From positions 1 through 32,235 of the forward strand of contig DBYB01000065.1 of NCBI GenBank assembly GCA_002309995.1: a DNA stretch of 32,235 nt, in the 5' to 3' direction. Positions 23,117-32,235 of this stretch are shown piece by piece. Both the position numbers and the translations under genes were made by a program. A model generated the notes under the pieces. The model made no database searches. It had not been told where the DNA came from and saw only the letters and a program-made list of their open reading frames with translations. This DNA is from Bacteroidales bacterium UBA1197. Its GTDB lineage: Bacteria; Bacteroidota; Bacteroidia; Bacteroidales; UBA932. Position 1 is the first letter of the stretch, and every line of letters begins with the position of its first letter.

Positions 23117-26100
23117 ATGAAACTTTTTGCCAAGCAAGCAGCGGTGCTGGCCTTTGCCCTTTTGATTTCAGCGGCATCGGCCTTTGCCCAGAATCTTACC
23201 GTAAAAGGAAAGGTTACCGAAGCCGCCACCGGCGAGCCCGTACCGGGTGCCGCCATAATGGTCAAGCAAGGCACCGGAGGCGTAACTACCGACGCCTCGG
23301 GTGCGTATTCCATTACCGTTCCTGCTAATGCCACACTTATCTGTTCCTGCATCGGTTATAAGGATGTAGAGCAGGCGGTTGCCGGCCGTGCGGTCATCGA
23401 TTTCCATCTGGAACTCGACACCCAGATGCTGGAAGAGACCGTCGTCGTTGGTTACGGCACCCTTAAGAAGTCGCAGCTGGTCGGCAGCGTAGAGCAGATT
23501 TCGGGCGATGTCCTTGAAGGCCGTACGAATGCCAACGTCACCCGTACCCTGCAGGGACAGGTCCCTGGCCTCAGTATCTTTGTCGCCGACGGCAAGCCCA
23601 CCCACGGCGGTTCGGTTTACATCCGCGGCGGCGCGACCAGTTATGTGATGAAAAAGAACCTGAGTTCCAAGGACTTGCAGGAATACTCCATCGGCCAGGG
23701 CGGCAGCGCGCTGGTGCTTATCGACGGAGTGGAAGGTGAGCTCTCGTCCGTGAACCCGGAAGACATCGAGTCGGTGTCGGTACTCAAGGACGCTTCGTCG
23801 GCCGCCATCTACGGTTCCCGTGCAGCGTACGGCGTGATTCTCATCACCACCAAGAAATCGTCCTCGGAAAAGCTTACGGTGCAGTACAGCGGCTCGTTTG
23901 CCCTTAACCAGAGGACAGTCATGTGGGAAGACCACATCATATCCGACGGTCTTGAGTTCACCCGCAACTTCTACGATTTCTGGCTCGGCAAGACCGAGAC
24001 CCCCAAGGTGGCAGGCTCGGCGCCGTCCAAGATGAACACCTACAACATCCCTTCGAACTATCTTGAGTTGTTTGAGGCACGCAGGGCGGAAGGGAACTAC
24101 GACGTGTACGATATGAACGGCTCGGACTACCTGTACTTCGGTTCGGTCAACTATTTCGACCTCTTCTACAAGAAGTTGAACACCACTCGCACGCACTCCC
24201 TGAGCATCAACGGTTCCTCCAAGAAGATATCCTACTCGCTCTCAGGACGATACTACACGCAGGACGGCATCTACAAGATAGGCCACGAGGACTACAACCA
24301 GTTCAACCTGCGCTCCAAGGTCTCCATGAAAATCCGTGACTGGCTGTCGGTGGACAACAATACTTATGTATATCGTACATCATACATTCAGCCCATCTTC
24401 TCCAAGGCGGAAACGCACGTCGGCAGCCAGGTGCAGCAGATAGCCGTCATCGGACTCCCCGTGCTGCCTCCTGTTAATGAAGACGGCTCTTACACCCTCG
24501 GCGGTGCGGCTTCCGGCTATTGTGCCTTCGTGGAAGGCAACTCCGCCCAGGAATCCGTTACCACTTCAGTAACGACCACCACCGGCATCAATGTCGATAT
24601 CGTCCCCGAAGTGCTGAAGATCCGTGGCGACCTGTCTTACAAGTTCACCCACAGGCAGGTCGAGCGCTATGTGGCGCCCACGCCTCAGAGTAACGCCCCC
24701 GGTGTCATAACCTGGTATGTAAGCGAAGCGGACTCCTACAAGCGGGAGTATCACTATCTGACCAACCACCTGAGCGCCAATGTCGTCGGCACCTTTACCC
24801 CGAAACTCGGGCCCGACCACAAGCTGAACGTCGTCGCCGGCTGGAATATGGAAGACCACAAGTACGACGTGGAGACGCTTCTCCGCCTCGGAATGATGTA
24901 TCCCGGACTCAACAGTTACGAGATGTTCAACGGCTCCGAAATCGAACTCAAGCAGTACGACAGCGACTGGGCGACCATAGGCTCATTCGCCAGGGCCAAC
25001 TATACGCTGCTTGGCCGCTATATTCTTGAGGGGTCAATCCGTTACGACCTCAATTCCCGCTTCCCGCGCAACCAGAGGGGCGGCTGGTTCCCTTCGGCGT
25101 CTGCCGGATGGCGTATCTCTGAGGAACCCTGGATGAAGGGCCTGAAGGGCGTCGTGGACAACCTCAAACTCCGCGGCAACTGGGGCTCCCTTGGCAACGG
25201 TGCCATTTCCCCGTATTCCTTCCTCGAAACTATGGGCGTAGGCTACAGTTCGGTGGTCTTCGACGACGGCTATGCCAATGTCGCCGGCCTGCCGTCCCTG
25301 GTGCCGGACAGCCTGACCTGGGAGAAAATAACCACCTGGGACGTCGGACTCGACTTCGACATCCTCAAGAGCCGCCTGTCATTCTCCGGAGACTATTATG
25401 TCAGGCTTACGGATGATATGTATTCCACCGGCCCGGAGCTGCCTGCCCTGCTCGGCGCCTCCACCCCCAAGGGCAACTACGGCCAGCTGACCACCAAGGG
25501 CTGGGAGCTCACCCTTTCCTGGCGCGATTCCTTCAAACTTGGCGGCAAGGACTTCGCTTATTCCATCAAGGGAAGCCTTTGGGACAACCGCACCTGGGTC
25601 ACCAAGTTCTACAACGAGAGCCATAACATCTTCGGCTTCTACGAGGGCAAGGAGATCGGCGAACTCTGGGGCTTCCATACCGACGGTCTCTTCGCCTCCA
25701 ACGAAGAAGCGTCTTCCTGGTACCCCGACAGGTTCCACGACCTGCAGAATCCCGGCGCACCCTACGCCGGAGACATCAAGTTCGTGGACTTCGACAACAA
25801 CAAGGAAATCACAGCCGGCGCGGGTACGCTCGAAGACCACGGCGACCTCGACCGAATCGGCAACATAATGCCGCGCTACCAGTACGGTGTCAATTTGGAC
25901 GCCCGCTGGAACGGCATCGGCCTCAGCGTGTTCCTGCAGGGTATAGGCCACAGGGACTGGTACCCTTCGGAAGGCTCCTCGCTCTTCTGGGGAGGATATG
26001 AGAGGGCCTACAACTTCGCCCTCGTGGACCAGCAGACCGACAGGGCCATCCTGGACAAGAGCACCGAGAACTGGATACTCGTGAATGCGGATGAAAAGCC

Positions 26101-26461
26101 TTACTGGCCCCGCCGTATGTACGGACCGGCGATGGCCGGCAAAGGTCTTGGAACGATGAACTCCTACAACGACTATTTCCTGCTCAACGCAGCGTACCTC
26201 AGGCTCAAGAATCTCACCCTGGATTATACTTTCCCGGCCAAACTTACGGAAAAGGTGGGAATTGAGAAACTGCGCATCTACTTCTCCGGCGAGAACCTCC
26301 TGACCTTCTCGCCCATCTACGAGCACACCTCGATGTTTGACCCTGAGGTCATAAGCAAGGGTGATTCCGATTTCGGCAACGCAACCTCGACCAGTATGGG
26401 CGACGGTGCCAGCTATCCTATGCTCAAGTCTTACACGTTCGGTATAAACCTCACTTTCTAG
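23117..26461 (+). CDS. SusC/RagA-family TonB-dependent outer-membrane transporter
   Basis: A 1114-residue outer-membrane receptor that imports a ligand delivered by the partner SusD. It has a signal peptide (cleavage near AFAQN), a carboxypeptidase-regulatory-like beta domain at about residues 25-105, then the SusC-type TonB-box region EETVVVGYGTLKKSQLVGSV, a plug domain (TLQGQVPGLSI, YIRGGA, LVLIDGVEG, SVSVLKDASSAAIYGSRAA) and a long beta barrel ending in SYTFGINLTF with a C-terminal phenylalanine. The ATG at 23117 is chosen because it begins the signal peptide; the frame is open for 20 codons upstream inside the EEP gene. SusD follows four bases later. Confidence 0.96.
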   Translation: MKLFAKQAAVLAFALLISAASAFAQNLTVKGKVTEAATGEPVPGAAIMVKQGTGGVTTDASGAYSITVPANATLICSCIGYKDVEQAVAGRAVIDFHLELDTQMLEETVVVGYGTLKKSQLVGSVEQISGDVLEGRTNANVTRTLQGQVPGLSIFVADGKPTHGGSVYIRGGATSYVMKKNLSSKDLQEYSIGQGGSALVLIDGVEGELSSVNPEDIESVSVLKDASSAAIYGSRAAYGVILITTKKSSSEKLTVQYSGSFALNQRTVMWEDHIISDGLEFTRNFYDFWLGKTETPKVAGSAPSKMNTYNIPSNYLELFEARRAEGNYDVYDMNGSDYLYFGSVNYFDLFYKKLNTTRTHSLSINGSSKKISYSLSGRYYTQDGIYKIGHEDYNQFNLRSKVSMKIRDWLSVDNNTYVYRTSYIQPIFSKAETHVGSQVQQIAVIGLPVLPPVNEDGSYTLGGAASGYCAFVEGNSAQESVTTSVTTTTGINVDIVPEVLKIRGDLSYKFTHRQVERYVAPTPQSNAPGVITWYVSEADSYKREYHYLTNHLSANVVGTFTPKLGPDHKLNVVAGWNMEDHKYDVETLLRLGMMYPGLNSYEMFNGSEIELKQYDSDWATIGSFARANYTLLGRYILEGSIRYDLNSRFPRNQRGGWFPSASAGWRISEEPWMKGLKGVVDNLKLRGNWGSLGNGAISPYSFLETMGVGYSSVVFDDGYANVAGLPSLVPDSLTWEKITTWDVGLDFDILKSRLSFSGDYYVRLTDDMYSTGPELPALLGASTPKGNYGQLTTKGWELTLSWRDSFKLGGKDFAYSIKGSLWDNRTWVTKFYNESHNIFGFYEGKEIGELWGFHTDGLFASNEEASSWYPDRFHDLQNPGAPYAGDIKFVDFDNNKEITAGAGTLEDHGDLDRIGNIMPRYQYGVNLDARWNGIGLSVFLQGIGHRDWYPSEGSSLFWGGYERAYNFALVDQQTDRAILDKSTENWILVNADEKPYWPRRMYGPAMAGKGLGTMNSYNDYFLLNAAYLRLKNLTLDYTFPAKLTEKVGIEKLRIYFSGENLLTFSPIYEHTSMFDPEVISKGDSDFGNATSTSMGDGASYPMLKSYTFGINLTF

Positions 26462-26465
26462 AGCT

Positions 26466-28283
26466 ATGAAAAAGACAGTTATCATATTATCTGCGCTCCT
26501 TGCGGTCTGCTCCTGCAGTGATATGCTGGAGAGAATACCCTCCAACAAGTTCGAGGCGGAGACTTTCTTCAAGAGCGAAACAGACCTGAAACTCTATGCG
26601 AACGGCCTGATCAACGCTGCGTTGCCTTCTGCAACAGATATGGCACTGGGGGAGGACCGCTATACCGACCTCTGTATGACCAAGGCCTCCAAGGAGTTCT
26701 ACTGGGGCAACTATTCGGCATCCAAGGCCGACAACTGGACCACCAGCACCTGGAGTTTCCCGCGCCGCGTGGCCTATATGCTCGAGAATATGCCCAGGTG
26801 CAAGGGGAAGGTTTCCGACGACATCTACAACCACTATGAGGGAGTTGCCCGTTTATGGTGCGCCTGGATTACGGTAAAGAGGATAAAGGTGTTCGGCGAC
26901 TGTTATTACGTTGACCACGTGATAAGCCCCGACGATACGGAGGCGCTCTACGGCCCCCGGCAGGACAGGGAGTATATGTTCCATAAGATTACCGAAGACC
27001 TGAAGTTTGCCTGCGAGCACTGTATGACTGATGGCCTCGGCATCAACTCCGACGGCCGGGTTTACATCAACCGCTATGTCGTGCTGGCTTATGCCTCCCG
27101 TATCTTCCTTTACGAGGGCACATACCGCAAATATCATAAGACGAACCCTTCCACCGGCAAGCCTTGGAACGGGGAGTATGAGAACCCTGCTGAATTGATC
27201 GGCCTTGCAGAACAGTACGCTAAGGAACTCGTTGAGGCCAACGCCTTCTCGCTGGTGCCTGATTACCGTTCCCTCTTCGTGTCGGCCAAACTGGACCCCC
27301 GGGAGGTGATATGGGGCAGGACCTACTCCAAAGACATGAGCGAAAAGCACGGCGTCACCTACAAGTACTGCTCGACCACTTCCTCGCTCCTGTATTCCCC
27401 GACCAAGGAGTATGTGCGTATGTTCCTCAAGACCGACGGAACGCCTGCAGATGATGCAATAAGCGTTACCCAGGAATTCGAGAACAGGGACAAGCGCCTC
27501 TCCGACAGCGTGCTGGCTCCCGGCCGAACGATGAAGCGCGGCGACGGTTCCCAGCTTGAGATGCTTCCCAACTGGACCTGGACCTGCGGCGGCTATGAGT
27601 GGATCAAGTGGGTCCAGCTCGAGGACGAGCCGATGAGCGGAGACAACAAGTCCTACAACTCTGTCCCCATTATGCGCTATGCCGAGGTGCTGCTGAATTA
27701 TGCCGAAGCGGCCGAAGAACTCGGGCATATGGACAAAGCACTCTGGGATATTACGATAGGCGCGCTCCGCAAGAGGGCGGGCGTTAAGAGCTACTATCCC
27801 GGTGAGGCGGGATACGTTGCCGACAAGTGGCTGCGCGACTACTATACCAAGGACCTCAAGCATCCTGTATCCCTGTCCGACAATATGCTTGAGATACGGC
27901 GTGAGAGGGTTACCGAGCTGATGCTCGAAGGCCAGAGCCGCTACGACGACCTTATGCGCTGGTATATGGGCGACCTGATTGAGCGCAGGTACGAGCACAA
28001 GGGCTGGAGAGGCATCTACATCACCAAGGAAGAGGCTGAGAAAGGCTTTGTCTGGGGTGGCAAGACCTACACGGTATCCAGGTCCAAGAAGACCAGCGAG
28101 ACCAACTATAAGATCAGCGGCACTGCCGACGGTGCCTGGAGCCTCTCGGAAGGCAGCTACGGCTTCCTGATTTACAATTACGCCCTGGTATGGGATGACA
28201 TAATGTACACTCATCCCATACCCCAGAGCGCCCTTAACGTCAATCCCGAACTCGGACAGAACGAGGGATGGCAGTGGTATTGA
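26466..28283 (+). CDS. SusD/RagB-family nutrient-binding lipoprotein
   Basis: A 605-residue surface lipoprotein (lipobox VCSC, C17) that caps the SusC barrel and binds the oligomeric ligand. SusD hallmarks include the N-terminal DMLERIPSNKFEAETFF, MRYAEVLLNYAEAAEELG and the C-terminal EIRRERVTELMLEGQSRYDD followed by a long aromatic-rich domain ending near the HPIPQSALNVNPELGQN motif. The length is slightly above the usual 500-600. Ligand class cannot be deduced from the residues alone; the surrounding EEP-family and DUF6259-type enzymes are the best hint. Confidence 0.95.
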   Translation: MKKTVIILSALLAVCSCSDMLERIPSNKFEAETFFKSETDLKLYANGLINAALPSATDMALGEDRYTDLCMTKASKEFYWGNYSASKADNWTTSTWSFPRRVAYMLENMPRCKGKVSDDIYNHYEGVARLWCAWITVKRIKVFGDCYYVDHVISPDDTEALYGPRQDREYMFHKITEDLKFACEHCMTDGLGINSDGRVYINRYVVLAYASRIFLYEGTYRKYHKTNPSTGKPWNGEYENPAELIGLAEQYAKELVEANAFSLVPDYRSLFVSAKLDPREVIWGRTYSKDMSEKHGVTYKYCSTTSSLLYSPTKEYVRMFLKTDGTPADDAISVTQEFENRDKRLSDSVLAPGRTMKRGDGSQLEMLPNWTWTCGGYEWIKWVQLEDEPMSGDNKSYNSVPIMRYAEVLLNYAEAAEELGHMDKALWDITIGALRKRAGVKSYYPGEAGYVADKWLRDYYTKDLKHPVSLSDNMLEIRRERVTELMLEGQSRYDDLMRWYMGDLIERRYEHKGWRGIYITKEEAEKGFVWGGKTYTVSRSKKTSETNYKISGTADGAWSLSEGSYGFLIYNYALVWDDIMYTHPIPQSALNVNPELGQNEGWQWY

Positions 28284-28303
28284 TTAATTAAACCTGTAAT
28301 ATT

Positions 28304-29887
28304 ATGAAAGCCAACTACTTGTTTGTTGCGCTCGCCGCTGCTGCGATGCTGGTGGCCTGCGAAGAGAAACCTCAGCCCAAGCCTGAGGATCCGGTAATCG
28401 AAGTGTCTCCGTCCAAGATTGAGGCTACTTGGGAAGAGAAGGTTGCCGAGGTAGACGTTAAGGCAAACTGCCAGTGGAATATCTCCAAGACCGACGCCGA
28501 CGGAGCAGCCGTCGATTGGGTCAAGTGCAACGTTACCTCCGGCAACGGCGATATGAAACTGCAGGTCAAGATCAGCAAGAACGACCTCGAAGAAGGACGC
28601 ACAGCAACCGTTACCCTTTTCAACGAGGGCGTCAAGGCCTTCATCGACATTACCCAGGAGGGCAATCCCAACTCCAGCAAACCGAAGATCCTGGAACTGG
28701 CATTCGATTTCTCTGCCGGCGGCCTCGACAGCTGGCCCACGAGCAAGGAAGCCGACTGGTCCCAGCTCAAGAACTGCGACTCGGGCTGTGCTTCCGACAA
28801 CGGAGGCACTGCTACGGAGAATTCCCACCGCAGGGCACAGGTGACCTTCACCCTCAATGGCGTTGGCTACGACTTCACCATTGCGGATCCCAACGGAGCT
28901 GAAAAGCACAATATCTATCTGGACCCAGCAAAGGGCGTTTACAGCGGAACCCTGCGCTTCTTCGGCATCCCCGCAATCGAGGGCAAGAAGATCGTGAAGA
29001 TCGATATGGTACAGAATGCCAGCAACAAGAATCCCGAGACCTTCACCCGTAACGTCGGTGTTGCCAAGTGGGTGTTCCATAAGGACGTTCCCGTTGACCA
29101 GATTCAGTATGTGGAAGGCGGCGAACCTCAGAACCAGGCTGCCACGGACGGTACCGTCTATACTTACGAGCTTTCCGGAACCGCTCCCAACACCGTTTAC
29201 TGGATCAACTCTCCGGTGAACGCCAGCATCATCAAGTCCCTCAAGCTCTATTATGCAGATGCCGACGGCACCGAGGAGCCTCTCGGACCTGCTCCTGAGG
29301 ATCCCAAACCGGCCGATCCCGATCCGGGTACCGACCCGGGCACCGGCACCGAGCCTGATGCCAACGCGCTGAACCTCACCTTCTCATTCACCGGCGAGCC
29401 CTTCGAGGGATGGCCCACTGCGGCCAAATACACCCACGTAGAGGGAGGAATCGAGTGCATCTATCCGCTCGACGGCAAGAATTATGTATTCGTCCCTGCC
29501 GACTGCGGAACGGCATCGGCCGGCCAGGCATTCTGGCAGCCGCCAGTGGAGGGTGCGGAAGGCTACTTTGCGTTCAACGCCCAGTACCGTTATCTCGGTC
29601 TTCCCAAACTTGAGGGATATACCCTTATCAGGGTTGTCTGCCATAACGTGAAGCTTACTTCCACCGCGCCCAGGATGGGTATCACCAAACTCATCAGCGA
29701 AAGCGCGAAGCACCCCGCGGACGACGCATATATGCCCGGCGGTCAGCTCCAAACCTGGAATCCCGACGGCGGCGAGACTTATACTTACAGCCTCAGTGGC
29801 ACTGAGCCCAACACAAGGTACTACATCTACGCATACGCCAAGGGTGCGGTGTCGAGTATCGACTTGATTTACAATCCCGCGAAGTAA
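28304..29887 (+). CDS. BACON-domain lipoprotein with a duplicated unknown domain
   Basis: A 527-residue exported lipoprotein (lipobox LVAC, C19) in the position of a surface glycan-binding protein after SusD. Residues about 31-119 form a BACON domain (VIEVSPSKIEATWEEKVAEV, ending ITQEG). Two copies of an unrecognised beta-rich domain follow at about 129-322 and 354-527. They share SWPT/GWPT near their starts, LGLPKLEG/FGIPAIEGKK in the middle and YTYELSGTAPNT / YTYSLSGTEPNT near their ends. A Pro-, Asp- and Gly-rich linker (about 324-350) joins them. Carbohydrate or ligand binding is inferred from context only; no catalytic motif was seen. Confidence 0.78.
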   Translation: MKANYLFVALAAAAMLVACEEKPQPKPEDPVIEVSPSKIEATWEEKVAEVDVKANCQWNISKTDADGAAVDWVKCNVTSGNGDMKLQVKISKNDLEEGRTATVTLFNEGVKAFIDITQEGNPNSSKPKILELAFDFSAGGLDSWPTSKEADWSQLKNCDSGCASDNGGTATENSHRRAQVTFTLNGVGYDFTIADPNGAEKHNIYLDPAKGVYSGTLRFFGIPAIEGKKIVKIDMVQNASNKNPETFTRNVGVAKWVFHKDVPVDQIQYVEGGEPQNQAATDGTVYTYELSGTAPNTVYWINSPVNASIIKSLKLYYADADGTEEPLGPAPEDPKPADPDPGTDPGTGTEPDANALNLTFSFTGEPFEGWPTAAKYTHVEGGIECIYPLDGKNYVFVPADCGTASAGQAFWQPPVEGAEGYFAFNAQYRYLGLPKLEGYTLIRVVCHNVKLTSTAPRMGITKLISESAKHPADDAYMPGGQLQTWNPDGGETYTYSLSGTEPNTRYYIYAYAKGAVSSIDLIYNPAK

Positions 29888-31068
29888 TGATGCGTCCGGG
29901 ACGGATATATCTGGCTTTTTTTCTGGCAGGAGTGCTTGCGTGCTCCTGCCGGGAGAAGCAGCCGGATCCGGAAGTCATCTCCGTGGATCCGGAAACGATC
30001 AATGCTGCGTCCTCCCTCGACACTTATGATATAATGGTGAGTTCCAATGCTGCCTGGGAGGTGTCTGTTGAGGGGGCTCCCTCGTGGGTTACTCTCACTC
30101 GCAACTCCGGGCACGACGACGCCAAGGTCGGAGTCCGCGTGAGCGAGAACAAGTACAAGGACGCACGTGAAGCGTCGATACTGTTCAAGACTGCAGCCGG
30201 CGTAAGCGCCAGGACGCTTCTGGTGCAGGAAGGCGTTGCCGGCGGAGACGAATCGCCCGACGGCAGAATCTTCCGTATAGGCTCTTACAACCTGAGGATG
30301 AGCGGCCTCGACAAGGAGGCAGCCTACGTATGGGACGTAAGGAAGGAGCGCCTTAAGAAGTCATTGATTGACTGCAATTTCGACATCGTCGGAATCCAGG
30401 AAGTCAGTACTGCAACCCAGGCCTGGCTCGACAGTGAACTCTCTTCTCAGTACGAGTTCAAGTATTTCAGCCCGTACGCCCAGAGGGGCGTCGGCGACAG
30501 GGCGCAGGGCATAGGATTCCGCAAAGACGCCTTCGTACTTTCCGACTGGCACTTCTTCTGGGCTTCCGGCGACCCTGACTCGATGTCGGCAAACGACACC
30601 GGCAGCCAGGGCGAATACAAGAGGGGAGGCTGCTGCTGTATACTCACTCACAAGGCAAGCGGCCTCAAACTGTTCATTATGAACAATCACGGCTGCCTGA
30701 ATGCCGAGCCCAACAAGGCTTACGCCCACGTCTATGCGGAGCAGGAGCAGCGCTTCAATCCTGCCGGGCTGCCGTCCTTCTTCGTGGGCGATATGAATGC
30801 CCGGGAATCATCAGAAGAAGGCTCGGTTTACAAGACATATACGGCCTGGTGGCAGGACCCGTATATGCTGCTCGACGCCTCCAGGAAGAGCGGAGCATCC
30901 GGAACCTACAACGGCTACTCCAATATAAACGGCAGATACAGGATCGATTACGTGTTCTTCCGTGGTGAAGGAATCACGCCGGTGCAGTACCGGTGCGAGA
31001 ACAAACTCTACGACGGCCTGTATGCTTCCGACCATTTCCCCGTATGGGTAGAATTTGCTTTAAAATGA
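29887..31068 (+). CDS. lipoprotein with BACON domain fused to an EEP-family phosphodiesterase domain
   Basis: A 393-residue lipoprotein (lipobox near VLACSC) with a BACON domain at about residues 29-118 (VISVDPETINAASSLDTYDI, ending LLVQEG) and an EEP-fold catalytic domain at about 125-393. Active-site stretches are IGSYNLRMS, VGIQEVS, NNHGCLN, VGDMNARES, RIDYVFFRG and SDHFPVW. The domain resembles the EEP protein at 22249-23115, so the locus has two paralogous enzymes, one with a BACON module that may target it to glycan or mucin. The start codon overlaps the stop of the preceding gene (TAATG), and an immediately following ATG is equally possible. Confidence 0.85.
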   Translation: MMRPGRIYLAFFLAGVLACSCREKQPDPEVISVDPETINAASSLDTYDIMVSSNAAWEVSVEGAPSWVTLTRNSGHDDAKVGVRVSENKYKDAREASILFKTAAGVSARTLLVQEGVAGGDESPDGRIFRIGSYNLRMSGLDKEAAYVWDVRKERLKKSLIDCNFDIVGIQEVSTATQAWLDSELSSQYEFKYFSPYAQRGVGDRAQGIGFRKDAFVLSDWHFFWASGDPDSMSANDTGSQGEYKRGGCCCILTHKASGLKLFIMNNHGCLNAEPNKAYAHVYAEQEQRFNPAGLPSFFVGDMNARESSEEGSVYKTYTAWWQDPYMLLDASRKSGASGTYNGYSNINGRYRIDYVFFRGEGITPVQYRCENKLYDGLYASDHFPVWVEFALK

Positions 31069-32235
31069 GAAAGTTTTTCATACTGATTGCGTCAGCGCTT
31101 TTGGGCGCCTGCTCCGTTCAGGCGCCTGAGAGCGTTTGTGCCCCGGCAGACAGCGTGGTGCTCGGGAACGACAACATCGAAGTCGCCATAGCCCCCGACG
31201 GCTCCCTGGCCTCGCTCCGAAATGTCAGGACCGGGCAGGAATATGCCTCCGGAGGCCTTCTCTGGAGACTCTATTATGATTCTCCGGAGGAGAAGGAGAT
31301 TCAGGTGTCCGGCTCCGGGCAGCAGCCTGCGATTTCCGCTGACGATAATGTTATCACCATCGAGTACTCATCGCTGAACGTCCGGGGTAAAGACCTGCAC
31401 GTGCAGATGAAGTTGACGGTCACGCTTGAGGATAACCTGGTTCGCTTCGGCTCGGAGTTGAAGAATGAAGAGCCGCACACAGTGCTGCGAGAGTTCCATT
31501 ATCCCCTGGTTCACGGCGCGAGGCTTCCCAAAGACCACAAACTCTTCACCGCCGAGGCTGGCGGCAAGCTGTTCAGCGACCCTGTGGCGACTCTGAGCGC
31601 CATCAGCGAATCGCCGTACAAGAGGCCGGAACAGATTTTCCGCCAGAGAGACGTGAAGTACGGCGCCAAGGTGTTTATGAACTGCTTCGGACTCTTCGGA
31701 GAGGAGCAGGGCCTCTATTTCGGCTCACACGATGCCACCTTCCAGGATACCTGGCACGGGATGCGGGTCTATAAGGACGGCAAGGGCCGCTACAGCGTTC
31801 CCGAGTTCGGCTTCTTCAAGTATCCTCACTGCTTCTGCGGAGAGACCTGGAGCTGCGACGCCAATGTAATCGCTCCGTATAGCGGCAGCTGGCACGTTGC
31901 TTCCCGGATTTACCGCGACTGGGTTGATACCTGGTGGGACCACAGGGCGACGCCGCAGTGGGTGCGTGAGATGAAGAGCTGGCAGCGGGTAATTTTCAAG
32001 CACCAGTACGGCGAGTACTTGTTCAAGTATCCCGATATGAACGGCATAGTCAGAGATGCCGGACAGAGCGTTGGATGCAACACCCTGTTCCTCTTCGGCT
32101 GGTGGGCGGAAGGCATGGATCACGGCAACCCGGACTACTCTCCCGATGAGAGCCAGGGGGGCGACGCTGCCCTGAAGGCGGAAATCGCCCGTTTCCAGGA
32201 TGCCGGAGGCCACCTGCTGCTCTATTACAACGGCA
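31065..32235 (+). CDS. DUF6259-type glycoside-hydrolase-like lipoprotein, cut by the window end
   Basis: The frame starts at the ATG overlapping the previous stop (ATGA) and stays open for 390 codons to the window edge, so the C-terminus is missing. A lipoprotein signal (MRKFFILIASALLGAC, C16) is followed by a beta-sandwich region with IEVAIAPDGSLASLRNVRTG, and then by a probable catalytic barrel: TPQWVREMKSWQRVIFKHQY, LFLFGWWAEGMDHGNPDYSP and GGHLLLYYNG. These stretches resemble the DUF6259 group of glycosidase-like proteins of gut Bacteroidota and other bacteria. It is probably the carbohydrate-cleaving enzyme of the locus; specificity and catalytic residues cannot be assigned from the visible part. 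Confidence 0.75.
   Translation, partial: MRKFFILIASALLGACSVQAPESVCAPADSVVLGNDNIEVAIAPDGSLASLRNVRTGQEYASGGLLWRLYYDSPEEKEIQVSGSGQQPAISADDNVITIEYSSLNVRGKDLHVQMKLTVTLEDNLVRFGSELKNEEPHTVLREFHYPLVHGARLPKDHKLFTAEAGGKLFSDPVATLSAISESPYKRPEQIFRQRDVKYGAKVFMNCFGLFGEEQGLYFGSHDATFQDTWHGMRVYKDGKGRYSVPEFGFFKYPHCFCGETWSCDANVIAPYSGSWHVASRIYRDWVDTWWDHRATPQWVREMKSWQRVIFKHQYGEYLFKYPDMNGIVRDAGQSVGCNTLFLFGWWAEGMDHGNPDYSPDESQGGDAALKAEIARFQDAGGHLLLYYNG

Noticed and set aside
25379..28214. Long minus-strand open frames (25379-26572 and 26853-28214) opposite susC and susD
   Set aside because: SusC and SusD on the plus strand have full family motifs; the antisense frames have none.

Overview
The window looks like chromosomal DNA from a GC-rich member of the Bacteroidota, most likely Bacteroidales. 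The grounds are a SusC/SusD pair, BACON-domain lipoproteins, a TPR-transmembrane-HTH regulator of the type found in this phylum, many SPII lipoproteins, and Bacteroidota promoter elements (TTTG, about 19 bases, TAnnTTTG), the clearest in front of a tRNA-Phe gene. The genus cannot be named from the sequence alone. Almost all of the window is coding, with short or overlapping gene junctions. No phage, insertion sequence, CRISPR array or rRNA was seen.

Layout. (1) 166-4233, minus strand: envelope and housekeeping genes lnt, a LysE-type exporter, a PASTA-domain membrane protein and an RluD-type pseudouridine synthase; the last three overlap. (2) 4275-11682: a sugar-use locus. A GntR-type regulator with a LacI-like sensor domain is divergent from a tightly packed plus-strand operon: MFS transporter, FucI/AraA-fold isomerase, an enlarged class I mannose-6-phosphate-isomerase-like protein, a ROK kinase and a mutarotase-like protein. 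The parts suggest import, anomer interconversion, aldose-ketose isomerisation and phosphorylation of a sugar whose identity the sequence does not reveal. (3) 11707-14564, minus: a dihydrolipoamide-dehydrogenase-like flavoprotein overlapping a PriA homologue that has lost its Walker A, DEEH and zinc-binding motifs. (4) 14639-14750: tRNA-Phe with its own promoter and a terminator hairpin. (5) 14878-19360: glycerol facilitator and glycerol kinase (minus), divergent from a lipoprotein glycerophosphodiester phosphodiesterase followed by glucose-6-phosphate isomerase. (6) 19417-22067, minus: a secreted SGNH hydrolase and a membrane-spanning TPR/HTH regulator. (7) 22249-32235, plus: a polysaccharide-utilisation-type locus with EEP-family lipoprotein, SusC, SusD, a BACON lipoprotein with a duplicated unknown domain, a second EEP lipoprotein carrying a BACON domain, and a DUF6259-type glycosidase-like protein cut by the window end.

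Most notable: the apparently ATPase-dead, zinc-less PriA homologue; a REP-like repeat (TGTCATTCTGAGC...GAAGAATCT) read in frame inside the ROK kinase, with an inverted pair of related copies in the same operon; a SusCD locus with two metal-dependent phosphodiesterase-fold lipoproteins; and a set of four alternating GTTCAAGGTCT words downstream of glpF. These rest on reading the sequence and on family knowledge; no database search was run.
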